The position numbers were made by a program, and so were the translations under genes. Positions 34,845 to 45,954 of a stretch of 64,000 nt of DNA are shown in pieces (within the stretch, counting starts at the first letter, position 1; each line of letters opens with the position of its first letter). Source of the stretch: Diadophis punctatus similis (taxonomy: Eukaryota; Chordata; Lepidosauria; Squamata; Dipsadidae); assembly GCA_023053685.1 (NCBI GenBank), contig JALIGW010000005.1, positions 27,702,501 to 27,766,500 of the forward strand, given 5' to 3'. Below the pieces are notes generated by a model that was not told the origin of the DNA, did no database searches, and worked only from the letters and a program-made list of their open reading frames with translations.

Positions 34845-35780
34845 CCATTTCAAATTGGCTTCAAAATGGCTTACATCACTATGACTTGGCTGACCAAATG
34901 GATTAAATCTGCTTGTGAATAAACAAAAGAGTTCTATTTTCGTACACTTTAAAATTTCTCGTCATCTTTCAAGGTCTTCTGTATAACCTTCTGAAATTTT
35001 TAGTTGTCCAGTTCTGTTCCTATTTTGCAAATTGATTTGAGCTCATATAGCTTGGAGACGGCTTCTCATTGAAATAGGAACAATTAAATGGTGTCCTTTG
35101 AGACTCTGTTTAGTCTAATGCTTTTAAGTATTCACATTATACCCACTAGGGAAAATAATCAGAAGATATGGAACTGAATGCTATCAGTGTGCTGATGGTA
35201 CTTCATTTTGCCACCGTATCTCTAGGGATAATGGTGTATCCCTAAATGCTAGTTTGCAATCAGTATGGATTGGATGACAAATAATAAACTGAACTCAGAT
35301 TAGATGGAAATACTTGATATGAAGCCCATAATTTCAAAGAAATAATAGTTCTGCTGGCCTTGAATGAGGTTACACTATTTCATAGGTAACAGGTATGCAT
35401 TTTGGGGGGTGCTGTTGAACTCAAAACTCTCATTTCCTAATTGATGGAAGAGCCAGGGATACCTTTTAACAGCTTTGCCTGATAGGCCAATTCCATCACT
35501 ATCTGGAAGAAAATATAGTTTAAACACCATAGTGGTGTTAATGCTAATAATCTCCAGACTTAAGTTCCGTAATGTGCTCTATATGGGACTGCCTTTACAT
35601 GTAATTTGGAAATTTCAACTGACACGAAACTCAGTGGGCAAGGTGATATGAAAAGAACACAAAGAGATGAAATCTCTTTAGAATTAAAGGATTACAGTGG
35701 CTGCTAAATTATTATTGGATAAAATTATATAGTGCCTTACATTATAAGGCTTGGGACAAGTCTATTTGAGAAAACACTCA
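34845..35780. other. Intergenic stretch
   Basis: No supported feature. Confidence 0.4.
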
Positions 35781-35784
35781 GAAT

Positions 35785-36400
35785 AACAGATTTGGAAGGC
35801 ACCTTGAAGGTCTTCTAGTCCAACCCTATGCTATTTCAGACAAATAGTTGTCCAATCTCTTCTTAAAACTGCCAGGGTTGGAGCACCCACAACTTCTGGA
35901 AGCAACTTGTTCCACTGATTAATTGTTCTAACTGTAAGGAAATTTATTCTTAGTTCTAGGTTGGTTTTCTCCTTGATTAGCTTCCATCCATTGCTTCTGG
36001 TCTTGCCTTCAGGTGCTTTGGAGAATAGGTTGACCCCCTCTTCTTTGTGGCTTACCCAACTGTTCTTCATATATTTTAGCCTTCAGTCCCCTAATCATCT
36101 TTGTTGTTTCTCTTCTCTGCACTGTCTCTAGAGCAGTGTTTCTCAACCTTGGCAGTTTGAAGATGTGTGGACTTCAACTCCTAGAATTCCACAGCCAGCA
36201 ACGCTGGCTGGGGAATTCTGGGAGTTGAAGTCCACACATCTTCAAACTACCAAGGTTGAGAAACACTGCTCTAGAGCTTCAGCATCTTTTTTATATGGTG
36301 GTGACCACAACTGGAAACAATATTCCAAGTGTGGTCTTACCAAAGCATTATAAAGTGTATTAACATTTCATGTGATCTTGAAGTGCTACTCCTTTCTGTA
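35785..36400 (-). mobile_element. CR1 LINE 3' end, interrupted by a hAT MITE
   Basis: The same 3' blocks as at 1-350 and 33967. The minus frame near 35831-36070 includes LRINFLTVRTINQWNKLLPEV and VGAPTLAVLRRDW, a degraded CR1 3' terminal reading. The part near 36300-36360 shows the uninterrupted version of the sequence split by the LTR at 352-975. A MITE sits at 36134-36268. Confidence 0.85.
36134..36268. mobile_element. Palindromic hAT MITE in CR1
   Basis: The ends are CAGTGTTTCTCAACCTTGG and CCAAGGTTGAGAAACACTG. A perfect 8-bp duplication, CTCTAGAG, lies at 36126-36133 and 36269-36276. Nearly all of its 135 bp fold on themselves, with the shared core GTGGACTTCAACTCC. Confidence 0.95.
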
Positions 36401-37095
36401 TAAATATACACTTTTTGCAGTCATCCAAGAAGGTTCATTTACAATTAGCAAGAATTCAGCTGGTAGCTACTTGGGATAAAGTCTACTCTGACAACTCCCT
36501 AGCTCTTTGGAATGCCTCTCCTACAGAGACAAGGGGCTGAGCCTTGGCATTCATTTTGAAAAGAGGTTTTGAACAAGCTTTTTAAACTGCTGATTTAATG
36601 GTCAGTGTTAATTATCAATTTACACATGTTGCTCGTTTTTATTTGTTTAACTTGCTGTTTTAACTGTGTTAGTGTTTGATTTTATTGTTTTTATTGTAAG
36701 CTGCTGAGATGTGGTAGTTCTGGTAATTCACCCAGAACACTGAAATCAGGATAATAAAACAGATTCCAATTAGGTAAGAGATGATAGGAAAGAAAGTTGT
36801 GGATAAGTAGTTTAGGAACATCTGTCCTTCAGTTTTATGTAAGACTTTCAATTCTTATAGAATTTGATGAGTTGTAACACTGAATTTTAACAAAACAATC
36901 ATGAAGTCCTGATCTCAGCAAATTTCATTAAGGATTCAAAACATGTTTGGTGTAATCCAATCATTAATTCAGATGAAAATCATCTTTGACATAGAGCAGA
37001 GGTTAATACTTTTATATGTATTTTCCATACTGTACAGAATGGAATGATTCCTCACACATACATATAGTACATATAGACATGCAGTACATATAGAC
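36401..37095. other. Intergenic stretch with a possible old L2 tail
   Basis: Bases 36570-36720 (ttttattgtaagctgctgagatg region) faintly resemble an L2 3' UTR. Otherwise no feature. Confidence 0.3.
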
Positions 37096-37103
37096 TCATA
37101 CCC

Positions 37104-37379
37104 CAGTGGTGGGTTCCTACCGGTGCGGTCCACTCTATCACACCGATAGCAGTGGGCTGGTGACATCATCAAGGGGCTACCAACCCGGTGCGGTCGGTTG
37201 CCGGTCCCTAGGAGCCGCCATCTTTTTTGCGAATTTCTGGGTGCAATTTTGCTTCCACGCATGCGCGAAAGCAAAATCGTGCGAGGGGGCACGCACGCGT
37301 AGCAATTGCATACACGCACAAAACATGGTGATGCGCGCACAGCGCACCGGTAGCAAGGTAAGTGAGCAACCCACCCCTG
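37104..37379. mobile_element. hAT-type MITE, GGTGGGTTC family
   Basis: The ends are CAGTGGTGGGTTCCTACCGG and GCAACCCACCCCTG. A perfect 8-bp duplication, TCATACCC, lies at 37096-37103 and 37380-37387. It has an AAG/GTAAGT donor match with GT at 37358. Confidence 0.94.
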
Positions 37380-37387
37380 TCATACCC

Positions 37388-38667
37388 CAAGGAGTAAGCA
37401 GAAAAAATATATATGCTGTTCAATGCCCAGCTTCCTGCATTGTTAAGCAAGCAAAACTCATCTTGGTGATTTCTCCCTTCCAAAAATAGCCCGAAGCTGA
37501 AAGAATATGTTTATATTATTGGATTAATAATGACTAGTTAAAGTTAATTTCTGTAAAATAAAGCATCACATTTACCAAATTGATTGATCCCAGCCTCTGT
37601 ATATCTATCATTCTTTCTCATATAAATATTCAAGTCTATCCATATACACTCAGCACTCTCCTTTCAGTAAAAAAAACAACAAAAAAAGAAGACGAAAACA
37701 AGATAGAGATAGTTTAAAAAGAAGCAGAAACCACACTGGGAGGAGACAGGAAGATTTAACTGGTGCAGAGGATGTCAAGGAAGTGATTACTTAGCAGGGA
37801 AAGAATGAGAAAAGAAAAATCCTGCTTCGGCAATAGAAAAAGGATTAAATTTGCAAGGCAAAGAGGGCCTTCCAAAGCACTGATTCAGCTAATCTTCCAA
37901 AGCATGGATGCTTTGCTTCAGCAGCCATTTCTACTTCATGCTAATTCCTTAGTTTTCAGCAGCTTCTTTTAGCTTTATCACCATGAGATTACGGAGGGGG
38001 GAGGGGGGGAGAAAATGCCTCATCTTTCTATTGGTAAATATGAAATATGAACCACATTTTACTCTCCTCTCCCAGCAAAATATCTCTCACAAATCAACCA
38101 CAATCCAGACAATCCCAGTTTGTCAAATCCAAAAGCCTCCCCCCCAAACAAAGAAAAGGTACAGGGAGAAAGACAGGTAAGTAAGAAAGGAGCAGAGGCA
38201 CCACCTCTGAAAGTTACAGGGTTATTACAATGACTAACAGGAACAGAAGGAAATGCAGAGAGAAGAGGAGCCAAGGGACTCCTTGCTTTGTCAAACTGAT
38301 GGAGTAATCTTACTACCGATCTCAATCGTTGCCTTTCTTGAGGCCAGATGGAATGGCTGCTGCAAAACGAGGGGGTAAAGCACCTTCCAGTTTTCTTGAT
38401 GAGCTGTTTCTCTGCTGCTATAAAGGACAGGGCTGAGTAGGTCCTCAAGGAGTGCTTTGTTTCAGTGATGGTTCAATGAAGCACCATAGTGCTTCTGATG
38501 GTATCTGGGCGGTGCAGAGACCTTGACGTTCCACTAATCAAAAGTAGCTTCTCTCAATGCAATTCGTGTCAAAGCAAAGCAGTGAACAAGGCTGACCTCT
38601 GATGCTCTGTAGAGACGGAGAGCCTATCCTTTTTGAAGCGCTTTAACACTTCAGTTGTGATACACAT
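37388..38667. other. Single-copy-looking stretch with an unexplained minus-strand frame
   Basis: No repeat recognised. The minus strand has a 129-codon open frame at 38059-38448 starting MRTYSALSFIAAEKQLIKKT. A cctttatagc TATA-like motif lies in the minus direction near 38420, inside the frame itself. No domain is recognisable, and I do not call a gene. Confidence 0.35.
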
Positions 38668-39335
38668 ATGCCATTTATAGATGGCATTTTGCACTGGCAA
38701 GACTGACAAGAATGTTTAAAGATAGATCAGATAAATGTTGGAAGTGTAATCAAACATCTGGCTCATACTATCACATGTGGTGGACATGCCCAAGAGCAAG
38801 AAAATATTGGACAAAAATACATACATGGCTGGAAAAAAAGACAAAACTACATATAGACTTGAAACCAGAGATATTTTTGTTGGGTATTCTACCAGAAAAA
38901 TATGATAAAAAGACTGCATACTTGATTCTGCATATATTAACGGCAACTAGAATTGTATTTGCACAACAATGGAAAAGTGATGAGACTCCGTCTGAGGAGA
39001 ATGTAATTAAAAAAATATTAGAGTGTGCAGAAATGGATAGATTAACACTTGCTATTAAGGATAAAGAAGAAACTGAATATTTTTTGATATGGAACACATT
39101 TTATCAATGGTTAGATAACAGAAACAGAAGTTAGAGGGAGGGAATGGTATAGAAGAGAATTGTTAAAGAAGAGGATGTTAAATGTTATATTAGAATGTTA
39201 TTATATTATTAATATGATGATGATGACTAAAGATAAGGAAGATGTATAAATATGACTATTTCAATATAATTGTACCCAGAATACACACTGTTTGATGAAA
39301 ATTGATTGTTATTTGAATAAAACAAATAAAACGTG
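38668..39335 (+). mobile_element. L1 LINE 3' end (ORF2 C-terminus and 3' UTR)
   Basis: The frame runs from RWHFALARLTRMFKDRSDK through CWKCNQTSGSYYHMWWTC to NTFYQWLDNRNRS and stops at 39134. The Cys-His pattern C-x2-C-x8-H-x4-C is the L1 ORF2 C-terminal zinc-binding segment (38745-38790). About 140 codons after the first Met are uninterrupted, so the fragment is young relative to the L1 pieces at 1311 and 3540. A 3' UTR of about 200 bp ends at aataaaacaaataaaacg. It is severely 5' truncated. Confidence 0.85.
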
Positions 39336-39457
39336 GGGGGGGGACTTTCATGGCCATGTGCTGGATGATTCTGCTCAAGGAGGAAACAGTTGTTTGGGAT
39401 GCTTTGGATATTGTGAGAAAATTGTACCTCATGAAAACTCACAAGGTTCTCTTAGAC

Positions 39458-39592
39458 CAGGGGTAGGCAAAGTTGGCTCTTCTATGACTCGTGGACTTCA
39501 ACTCCCAGAATTTCTGAGCCAATCATGCTAGCTTAGGAATTCTGGGAGTTGAAGTCCACGAGTCATAGAAGAACCAACTTTGCCTACCCCTG
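39458..39592. mobile_element. Palindromic hAT MITE
   Basis: The ends are CAGGGGTAGGCAAAGTTGG and CCAACTTTGCCTACCCCTG. A perfect 8-bp duplication, TCTTAGAC, lies at 39450-39457 and 39593-39600. Core GTGGACTTCAACTCCCAG. Its interior also appears inside the hAT element at 20503-20612. Confidence 0.95.
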
Positions 39593-39600
39593 TCTTAGAC

Positions 39601-40735
39601 CTTTCTAACTTGCAAAGACTAACTTGCAAATATCTAGTTTTCTGCATGCTTCATACAGTATATGAATAAACCATACTTTAATTTTGTGTGACCCCATTTT
39701 ACTTCCTAACTGCTAGGTATTTAATCACCATGTTTGCCATCAAAGCCAGTCATATCATGAAAAATGCTACCTTCTAAAAAAGAAGCAGCTAATTATATCA
39801 TAATAATATGCATGGTAGAAAGGAAAACTGTATAGATTTTTGGCTACATAAAATGCCTTCAGTTCATATTAATAATCTTCCCAGCTTGCAATAAAGGAGC
39901 CTGGCAAAGGTGCGTGGCTATTAGACCTTGCAGCTTAGTAAATAAATAAAGGTATATATTACAATGTCACAGTAACTTTACCAATACAAGCAAGTATAGT
40001 AGAATAACTTAATATTACAAGGGGAGAAACCGGTTACAATGATCCATAATTCATTTTATTATCCTTCTCAAATTAGCTATTATTTTAATCTTCCTTTTAC
40101 ATTAAAAAGTACTACCTGGAAAGCATACACGATTCTATAGAAAACAATTGCTAAAACTAAAATCCAATTTGCAAACATAAAGAGTTCTTAACTTAGAATC
40201 AAGTATTTAATGAGTAATGGCTTATAGAATAACCTGTTTAGAGGTTTAGCACTTTTTCATGAAAGATGTAGTTATTTATTTCCTCAAGTATGAAAAATCT
40301 AATATCAGAGGCCTGTTAAGATTTTATTTTTTGAAAAGGGTTATTTTAGAATGGTAAAGAGGGTACAGTTACTAGTTGTATAGGGGGGGGGAAGAATGTC
40401 AGATATTTCCAAATTAAAGGATGATAAACTATGAGAGAAAAAGGAAATGGCTATGATTTTAATTCAGAATTATTTTTATCACAGAATTCACTATTTCCTT
40501 TCCCTACCTTAATATAGTTAAGTTATAGTTATAAACTATAAGGTATAGTTTATCTAGAGCCTTAATTACTCAGCAATACCACAATTTAGGGCTTTGGATT
40601 CAAGACGTGGCTTCTAATGGCAAAATGCCCTTGGAGCTTCTGTCAGTATACTTGTTGAAAACATCTTAAAGCCACTTTATCTTTTCCTGAATTTTCACAA
40701 TTGCTGGTATTGTCTACAAAAAAATGATACATATG
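39601..40735. other. AT-rich intergenic stretch
   Basis: No supported feature. Confidence 0.4.
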
Positions 40736-40743
40736 GTTTAAAG

Positions 40744-40877
40744 CAGGGGTGTCAAACTGTTGGTGCATGGGCCGGATGCCTCATGTGTAGGCCACTCGCA
40801 CCCCAGCTCCACGAAGGGGAAAAACGTCGTGATACATCACATGATGGCAACGTGACGCCGCGAGTTTGACACCCGTG
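40744..40877. mobile_element. hAT-type MITE, GGTGTCAAAC family
   Basis: The ends are CAGGGGTGTCAAACTG and GAGTTTGACACCCGTG. A perfect 8-bp duplication, GTTTAAAG, lies at 40736-40743 and 40878-40885. CpG-rich interior of 134 bp. Confidence 0.92.
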
Positions 40878-40944
40878 GTTTAAAGGGTTCCAGTAGGTTC
40901 TCCAAATCACATTGTGCCCTTTGTGCCCTTTGAACAAAGCAAAA

Positions 40945-41285
40945 TGGAACAACTTACCACGACCAACCTGCTGTAGTCAACTCATCTTGGCCCACTCGCC
41001 TCAACCAATTCATCTCAGGACAACTCACTGTGGGACAAGTCAACAAATAAAAAAGTTAAATAATTTCAAAAGAACCATGGGGAATAATAATACAATAAAA
41101 TCAATCCAGAAATATACAATCTGGATTTGTATTTCAATCCAGAGTTACAATACTTTTGACGAAACCGTGGTCACCAATAATAAAAGTAACTGAATGAAAC
41201 AATTAAAGTGAATTACATTGAATTGTCCCATGGCAAGTTGTCCTGTGGCAAGTTGCCATGGTGAGTTGTCCTAGACCCAGTCCTT
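40945..41285. repeat. Putative inverted-repeat element with GACAACT motifs
   Basis: The left part has repeated caactcrc/ggacaactcactgtgggac motifs. The right part has the inverse gtcccatggcaagttgtcc and catggtgagttgtcc. No clear ends or duplication were found, so this is tentative. Confidence 0.4.
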
Positions 41286-41990
41286 GAACAGAAGTTTTAG
41301 ATTTAGAAATTCCTTAAAAAGAGATTGGCGATGAAGTGAGGATGGATGCCTGGGCCCAGAAGGGATTGGACGAGATGGAGAATTGATGTGATGTGGGATA
41401 CAAACGTTTTGAAAAGGCATCTTCCTCTGGCCTGCAAAATCTATGAGCCACTGAGTGAAGCAGAGTAACAGACATATATTATCTGGACTGTAATTGCCTT
41501 GTTTTTGCTGTTCTAGTCAGGCAATAAAGTAGGACATTTGTTAATCCCCTGATAGTCTGAGGATACATGACAGATGAAGTTATTTTGCTCAGTGGATCCC
41601 ATGATATACAGGCCTGATCTAATTAATCTAGCACCACCAGATATATGCAAGTGCCAGATACTTTAAACATATTTTTTATTGTCACAGCTGTTGACTCTAT
41701 TTGTCATTATATCTATTATTACACATTATTCAGTTCATTTAACCTCAGAGCCACCCTGTGAGTAAAAGAAGGTACTCTGTCAGGCTCATCTGAGAAGCTG
41801 CTTAGTGAATATTAAATCGCTAAACAAGGATTTGGGCATATGACCTTGGTAGAACTTGAAAAGCTGAGAGGGGTCAGAATTTAATTAGAATTAGGGCTGA
41901 AAGCCACACCGAAAAGTTCTTATTTTGTTAAGGATCTAGAAGAAGACAACAGAAAGCTTTTTCATTATTGTTTCCAAGAAAAGTACATGT
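41286..41990. other. Intergenic stretch
   Basis: No supported feature. Confidence 0.4.
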
Positions 41991-41998
41991 ATAAGAAC

Positions 41999-42251
41999 CA
42001 GCAGTGAAATCTACTTACCTTCCCTACCGGTTCGGAAGTGCATGCTTCTGAACCGTTCGGGTCTGATTTTTGACCATCTGTGCATGCAGAGAAGGCTTTG
42101 AGCATGCACAGAGGGTTAAAAACCAGGAAGTGATTATGTCGGGTGGGTGGGCGGAGCCCCGCACTGCCGCCGCTACCGGTTGTCCGAACCACCCATTGCC
42201 GCCGCTACCTATTGGGCCGAACCGGGCCGAACCGGGAACATTTCACCACTG
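41999..42251. mobile_element. hAT-type MITE, GGTGAAAT family
   Basis: The ends are CAGCAGTGAAATC and CATTTCACCACTG. A perfect 8-bp duplication, ATAAGAAC, lies at 41991-41998 and 42252-42259. On the minus strand an AAG/GTAAGT donor match has its GT at 42018. The interior is partly self-complementary. Confidence 0.9.
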
Positions 42252-42259
42252 ATAAGAAC

Positions 42260-45251
42260 TAACCAGGAATTAAAGTTGATTCTAATTAGACTTTCCTTCT
42301 CTCCTTCTCCCATGTTTAAACACTACAATGAATGAATTTCCTTCTGCTCATTATGACCCCTTTTCAATCTAAAGCTGTTGAGAGATAGTTAGAATTTGGA
42401 AGCTGCAGTACCAACAGAACTGGAGGACATCAGGTATCTGGAATAGAAAAAAGAATTTATGGAAGAGTAGCCAAGCATATGCCTCCAAGATATTTAACTT
42501 CGATCCGCCTCCACCAGCAAGGATATTTACAAAAAGTTGTGGAACTTGTAGTCCATTGATCACTTATCCTTGTCCTGTTGAAATACAATTCCATGTGAAC
42601 GAGAACTGTGAAGCAATAGAATTCTTGACTGGAAAATTGATTTAGTCTTCAGATTATCAGATGATAAATTATAGACCAAAAATAAAATAAAAATGATTTT
42701 GTATTCTCTCCACCCCAGAAAAGGGTACTATCTTGTTGCAAAAGATAAGTTATACATTTTGAAAAGGGAGGGGAAAATCCCATAATAGTATCCTAGGGGG
42801 TCAAATTATTCAGTTGGTTGGTTAGACCTGTTTGACTGCATATGAATCTGTTTCCAATAAGAATGAAATATGGAATCAGTGATTTACAAATATGTAAATC
42901 AGCCTTTAGGATCTCTGCAAAAATGGCTCTCCAATGACTTTTTCACAACACTTTTAGTTCCATTGCTCAAGACCTCACAAAGTTGTTTGAATTCACCCTG
43001 CAATCATCTTCAATTTTTACAAATGATTGCATTGATTCCACATTTGACAAGGACTTGTTTCTTTATGTAGTGTAGGTGGCATTGAATTAGCAAGTATATG
43101 GACAAATACCTGCCCTCTTTATGTATCCATCTTGATAATCTGTAGTTCTTCCAAGTATCATCCTGATTCCATTCATTCACTTATCTACTGTCCTTCCCTT
43201 CTATTTCCCTCAACTATAGCTACCTAATGTTATTTTCTGTAGCCCATAACTTACTCATATCTCATACCCAAAGCAGGTTAATTACTGCCAGTTGATCTTG
43301 TAATCTTCATTCAGTATCAACTGACTGGCTTTTGTTGGAGTATGTGCTATCTTAGCAGCCACAACTTAAAACTACATATCTTCTTTCAGTTATTCTGTTT
43401 CCCTTTTTAGCTTTCAATACGTCATCCCTGGAAAAGCCATTGCTTTAACCACATCCTTACCTTTTATAATTTTCTAAATTTTAGCATTCCTAGATCTTAT
43501 CTAGGATTAATCTATTCTTTGCTTTCCAACACATTATCTATTATTGAAGCTGGGAAAACAAAACTATGTACCAACTTCTTTGCTATCAACAATAAGTTCA
43601 CCAAATAAGTTGGTTTGCATTATCTTTGTCTTAATATTGAACAATACAATGTATGAGGTATGAGAAAGGACTTCAAAACAGGCGGTGGTATTCCACAAAT
43701 CCTCCTTACCTCAAACACATTTTTCCTGCTATCATGTGTTTACTTTATGGGTCCAGTAAAAACACAATTTCTTTAGGAAGCACCAATGGTTACAGGCTAC
43801 ATTCCCATACCTACTGTGCCTTGGGTGAAAAATACAATACAACATTCCCCCAGGACAAACTGAGCAAGCATTATACTAATAGTAAATATCTAAAGCAGTC
43901 ATCTCAAATCCATATATAAAAATTATTTTACACATTGAAAAACATACCCCATCATTTCTTCTACCATTTCCTAACCATCCTTTTTAACCATGAGCATAAA
44001 TCTGCTCAATATAAAGAATTGCAAGATAGAGGGTTTTATGGAACTAGAGGTTTTAATTATAGATGGCAATCCTATGACTTCTGAATTTATTTTGGAAAAG
44101 GGATGGATGAAAGTACCACCTGATTTCCAGTGAATTTAGTTCAATCATTCCTTTTTAAAATATTTAGGATATATCAAGTCATTAAACTTTAACAATATTT
44201 GAAGAACAGATATCTACCTCATTTAACAGCAAGGGAATTTCATTAGTGTCATGTAAAACTCTTAATACAAAGTACTTTTTTTTCTGAACATCTTTTTAAA
44301 AAAACCTCTGAAGAAATTATCCAGATTGTGAACTTGACAAACATCTCTTGAAAGAATGAGCAAACTTATTTTAACAAGTCATCAAGAATTAACAATAAGG
44401 GTAGGTGTTATTATACTCTGTTAAAATTACACCACATAAATTGCAATCTTTCTCATCTGGGATTGTAAACAAATTAGTATGTGCTACCATCATTGCTGCA
44501 TTGTTCAATTAGTTGGTCCTTTTTGTTGAAAGTTTTTGAAGATAGTGAAGAAATCACCCAATTAATCTTCACAATGAGTTCTGCAGTCGGTTTATTCTGA
44601 ATTTTTTAATGCATGTAAATTGAAGCAACATATGAAATGAATTCAAGTGCTAGGTTTCTTCTTGCAAAACACCAGAAAATTAAAGTACATATTTTATTAG
44701 GTTACTAGTATTTAAAAGAGCTTTGAAAAATTCTACAGTGTAACACAAATTTAATGAAATTTTGTCCCTATTTATTGTCCATATTGATTAAAATGTTTTC
44801 CCTTGTAAATTGCCCTTGCCTTACAAATGTTACAAGAAAACGTATTTGTCCTCAAGTACTCATCACCCAAAGTGTGTGAAAAATAATGCTGAATCAGCAG
44901 AGATATAATAGCAGTTCTTGCAATTTCTTGGGAAAGTAATGACTAATTAATCCCAAGCAAACTATGCATGCTAGTTCAGGGGACCTTCTGGCCTTTTGTA
45001 ATAGCTAGTAATCTGCAGCAAGCATTGGTTATAGACTGCAGTTAAATTACTTTTCCTTCATTATCTTAAACTACTTGATCTGTAGCCTGGGTTAGGAAAT
45101 CATGGTAAGTCAAACCGTAATATTATTATGTGCTGAACGCAAGTCCTCTTTGCTACATGTTTTCTGGCAGATTATTCTACTATGGGGCGCAGCAGAATGG
45201 TCCTGTTCATGGTTATTGCATTCTACATTTTCTAGTATGAATTCACCAATG
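42260..45251. other. Longest repeat-poor stretch in the window
   Basis: About 3 kb of AT-rich sequence with no transposon recognised and no coding frame with a domain. Candidate for conserved non-coding sequence, untestable here. Confidence 0.45.
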
Positions 45252-45256
45252 ATTAT

Positions 45257-45464
45257 TGTTACATCTCAGTTATCATGAATCTGGAGGCGAGGCTTGTGAC
45301 TTCAGCTCTTTATTAGGTTACAGTGACAACTCCAGCAAAAGTTGGGATCATGGCAGGGGTTTAAATAGAGCACTGGACTGGCAGAGAGCCAATCAGATTT
45401 TACCTGCTCAAAGTTCCTGGTCGGACTGGAGTGAAGACTTCTCCCAGTTCCTCAGAACATAACA
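45257..45464 (-). mobile_element. Solo LTR (minus orientation)
   Basis: On the minus strand it starts TGTTATGTTCTGAG and ends CTGAGATGTAACA. A perfect 5-bp duplication, ATTAT, lies at 45252-45256 and 45465-45469. The minus strand has TATTTAAA (near 45362-45369) and then AATAAA (near 45310-45315) in promoter-to-polyA order. Length 208 bp, no internal region. Confidence 0.85.
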
Positions 45465-45469
45465 ATTAT

Positions 45470-45726
45470 CCCCTCTTTAAATATCCATTTCCTGAGTCTA
45501 GATGCCAAGTCGGACATTTTATGTTCAGATATTTACATACTTAAATGGAAGGTGAAGTAATGGAGCAAGATGGCAAAATGAAAGGACCTAACAAGCACTG
45601 CAGTGGACCTCTGATTTCTTATCAATTAATTTCTTATCAATTAATTTCTTTTCCTCTTACCGCTGTAAGACTCTAAATTCAAGCATATATGACTAACTTT
45701 TAATTAAAATTCATGTTCGAAATTCG
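45470..45726. other. Spacer between two solo LTRs
   Basis: AT-rich, with a direct repeat of tttcttatcaattaa at about 45617-45646. Confidence 0.4.
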
Positions 45727-45731
45727 GGAAA

Positions 45732-45949
45732 TGTTACGTACAGATGTACGTAGTAGCGATTTGCATAACCTCCACTGATTGGCTAATCTAGCAGCGGGAG
45801 AAATAAACTGCTGTCAGTGGCTAGCAGACTTCAGGGAAGCCCTTAAAAGCGGCTTCCCTGCAGCCTGCCGGCAGTCCATATTGGTTCTAACTAATAGACA
45901 ATAAAACTCTTCTTGTGACTCGCCCCTTCTTTTACACGCGAATCCAACA
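45732..45949 (+). mobile_element. Solo LTR (plus orientation)
   Basis: Starts TGTTACGTACAGATG and ends CGCGAATCCAACA. A perfect 5-bp duplication, GGAAA, lies at 45727-45731 and 45950-45954. A cttaaaagc TATA-like box near 45842 is followed by AATAAA near 45900. The inverted motif acgtacagatgtacgt lies at its 5' end. Length 218 bp. It is a different family from its neighbour. Confidence 0.86.
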
Positions 45950-45954
45950 GGAAA

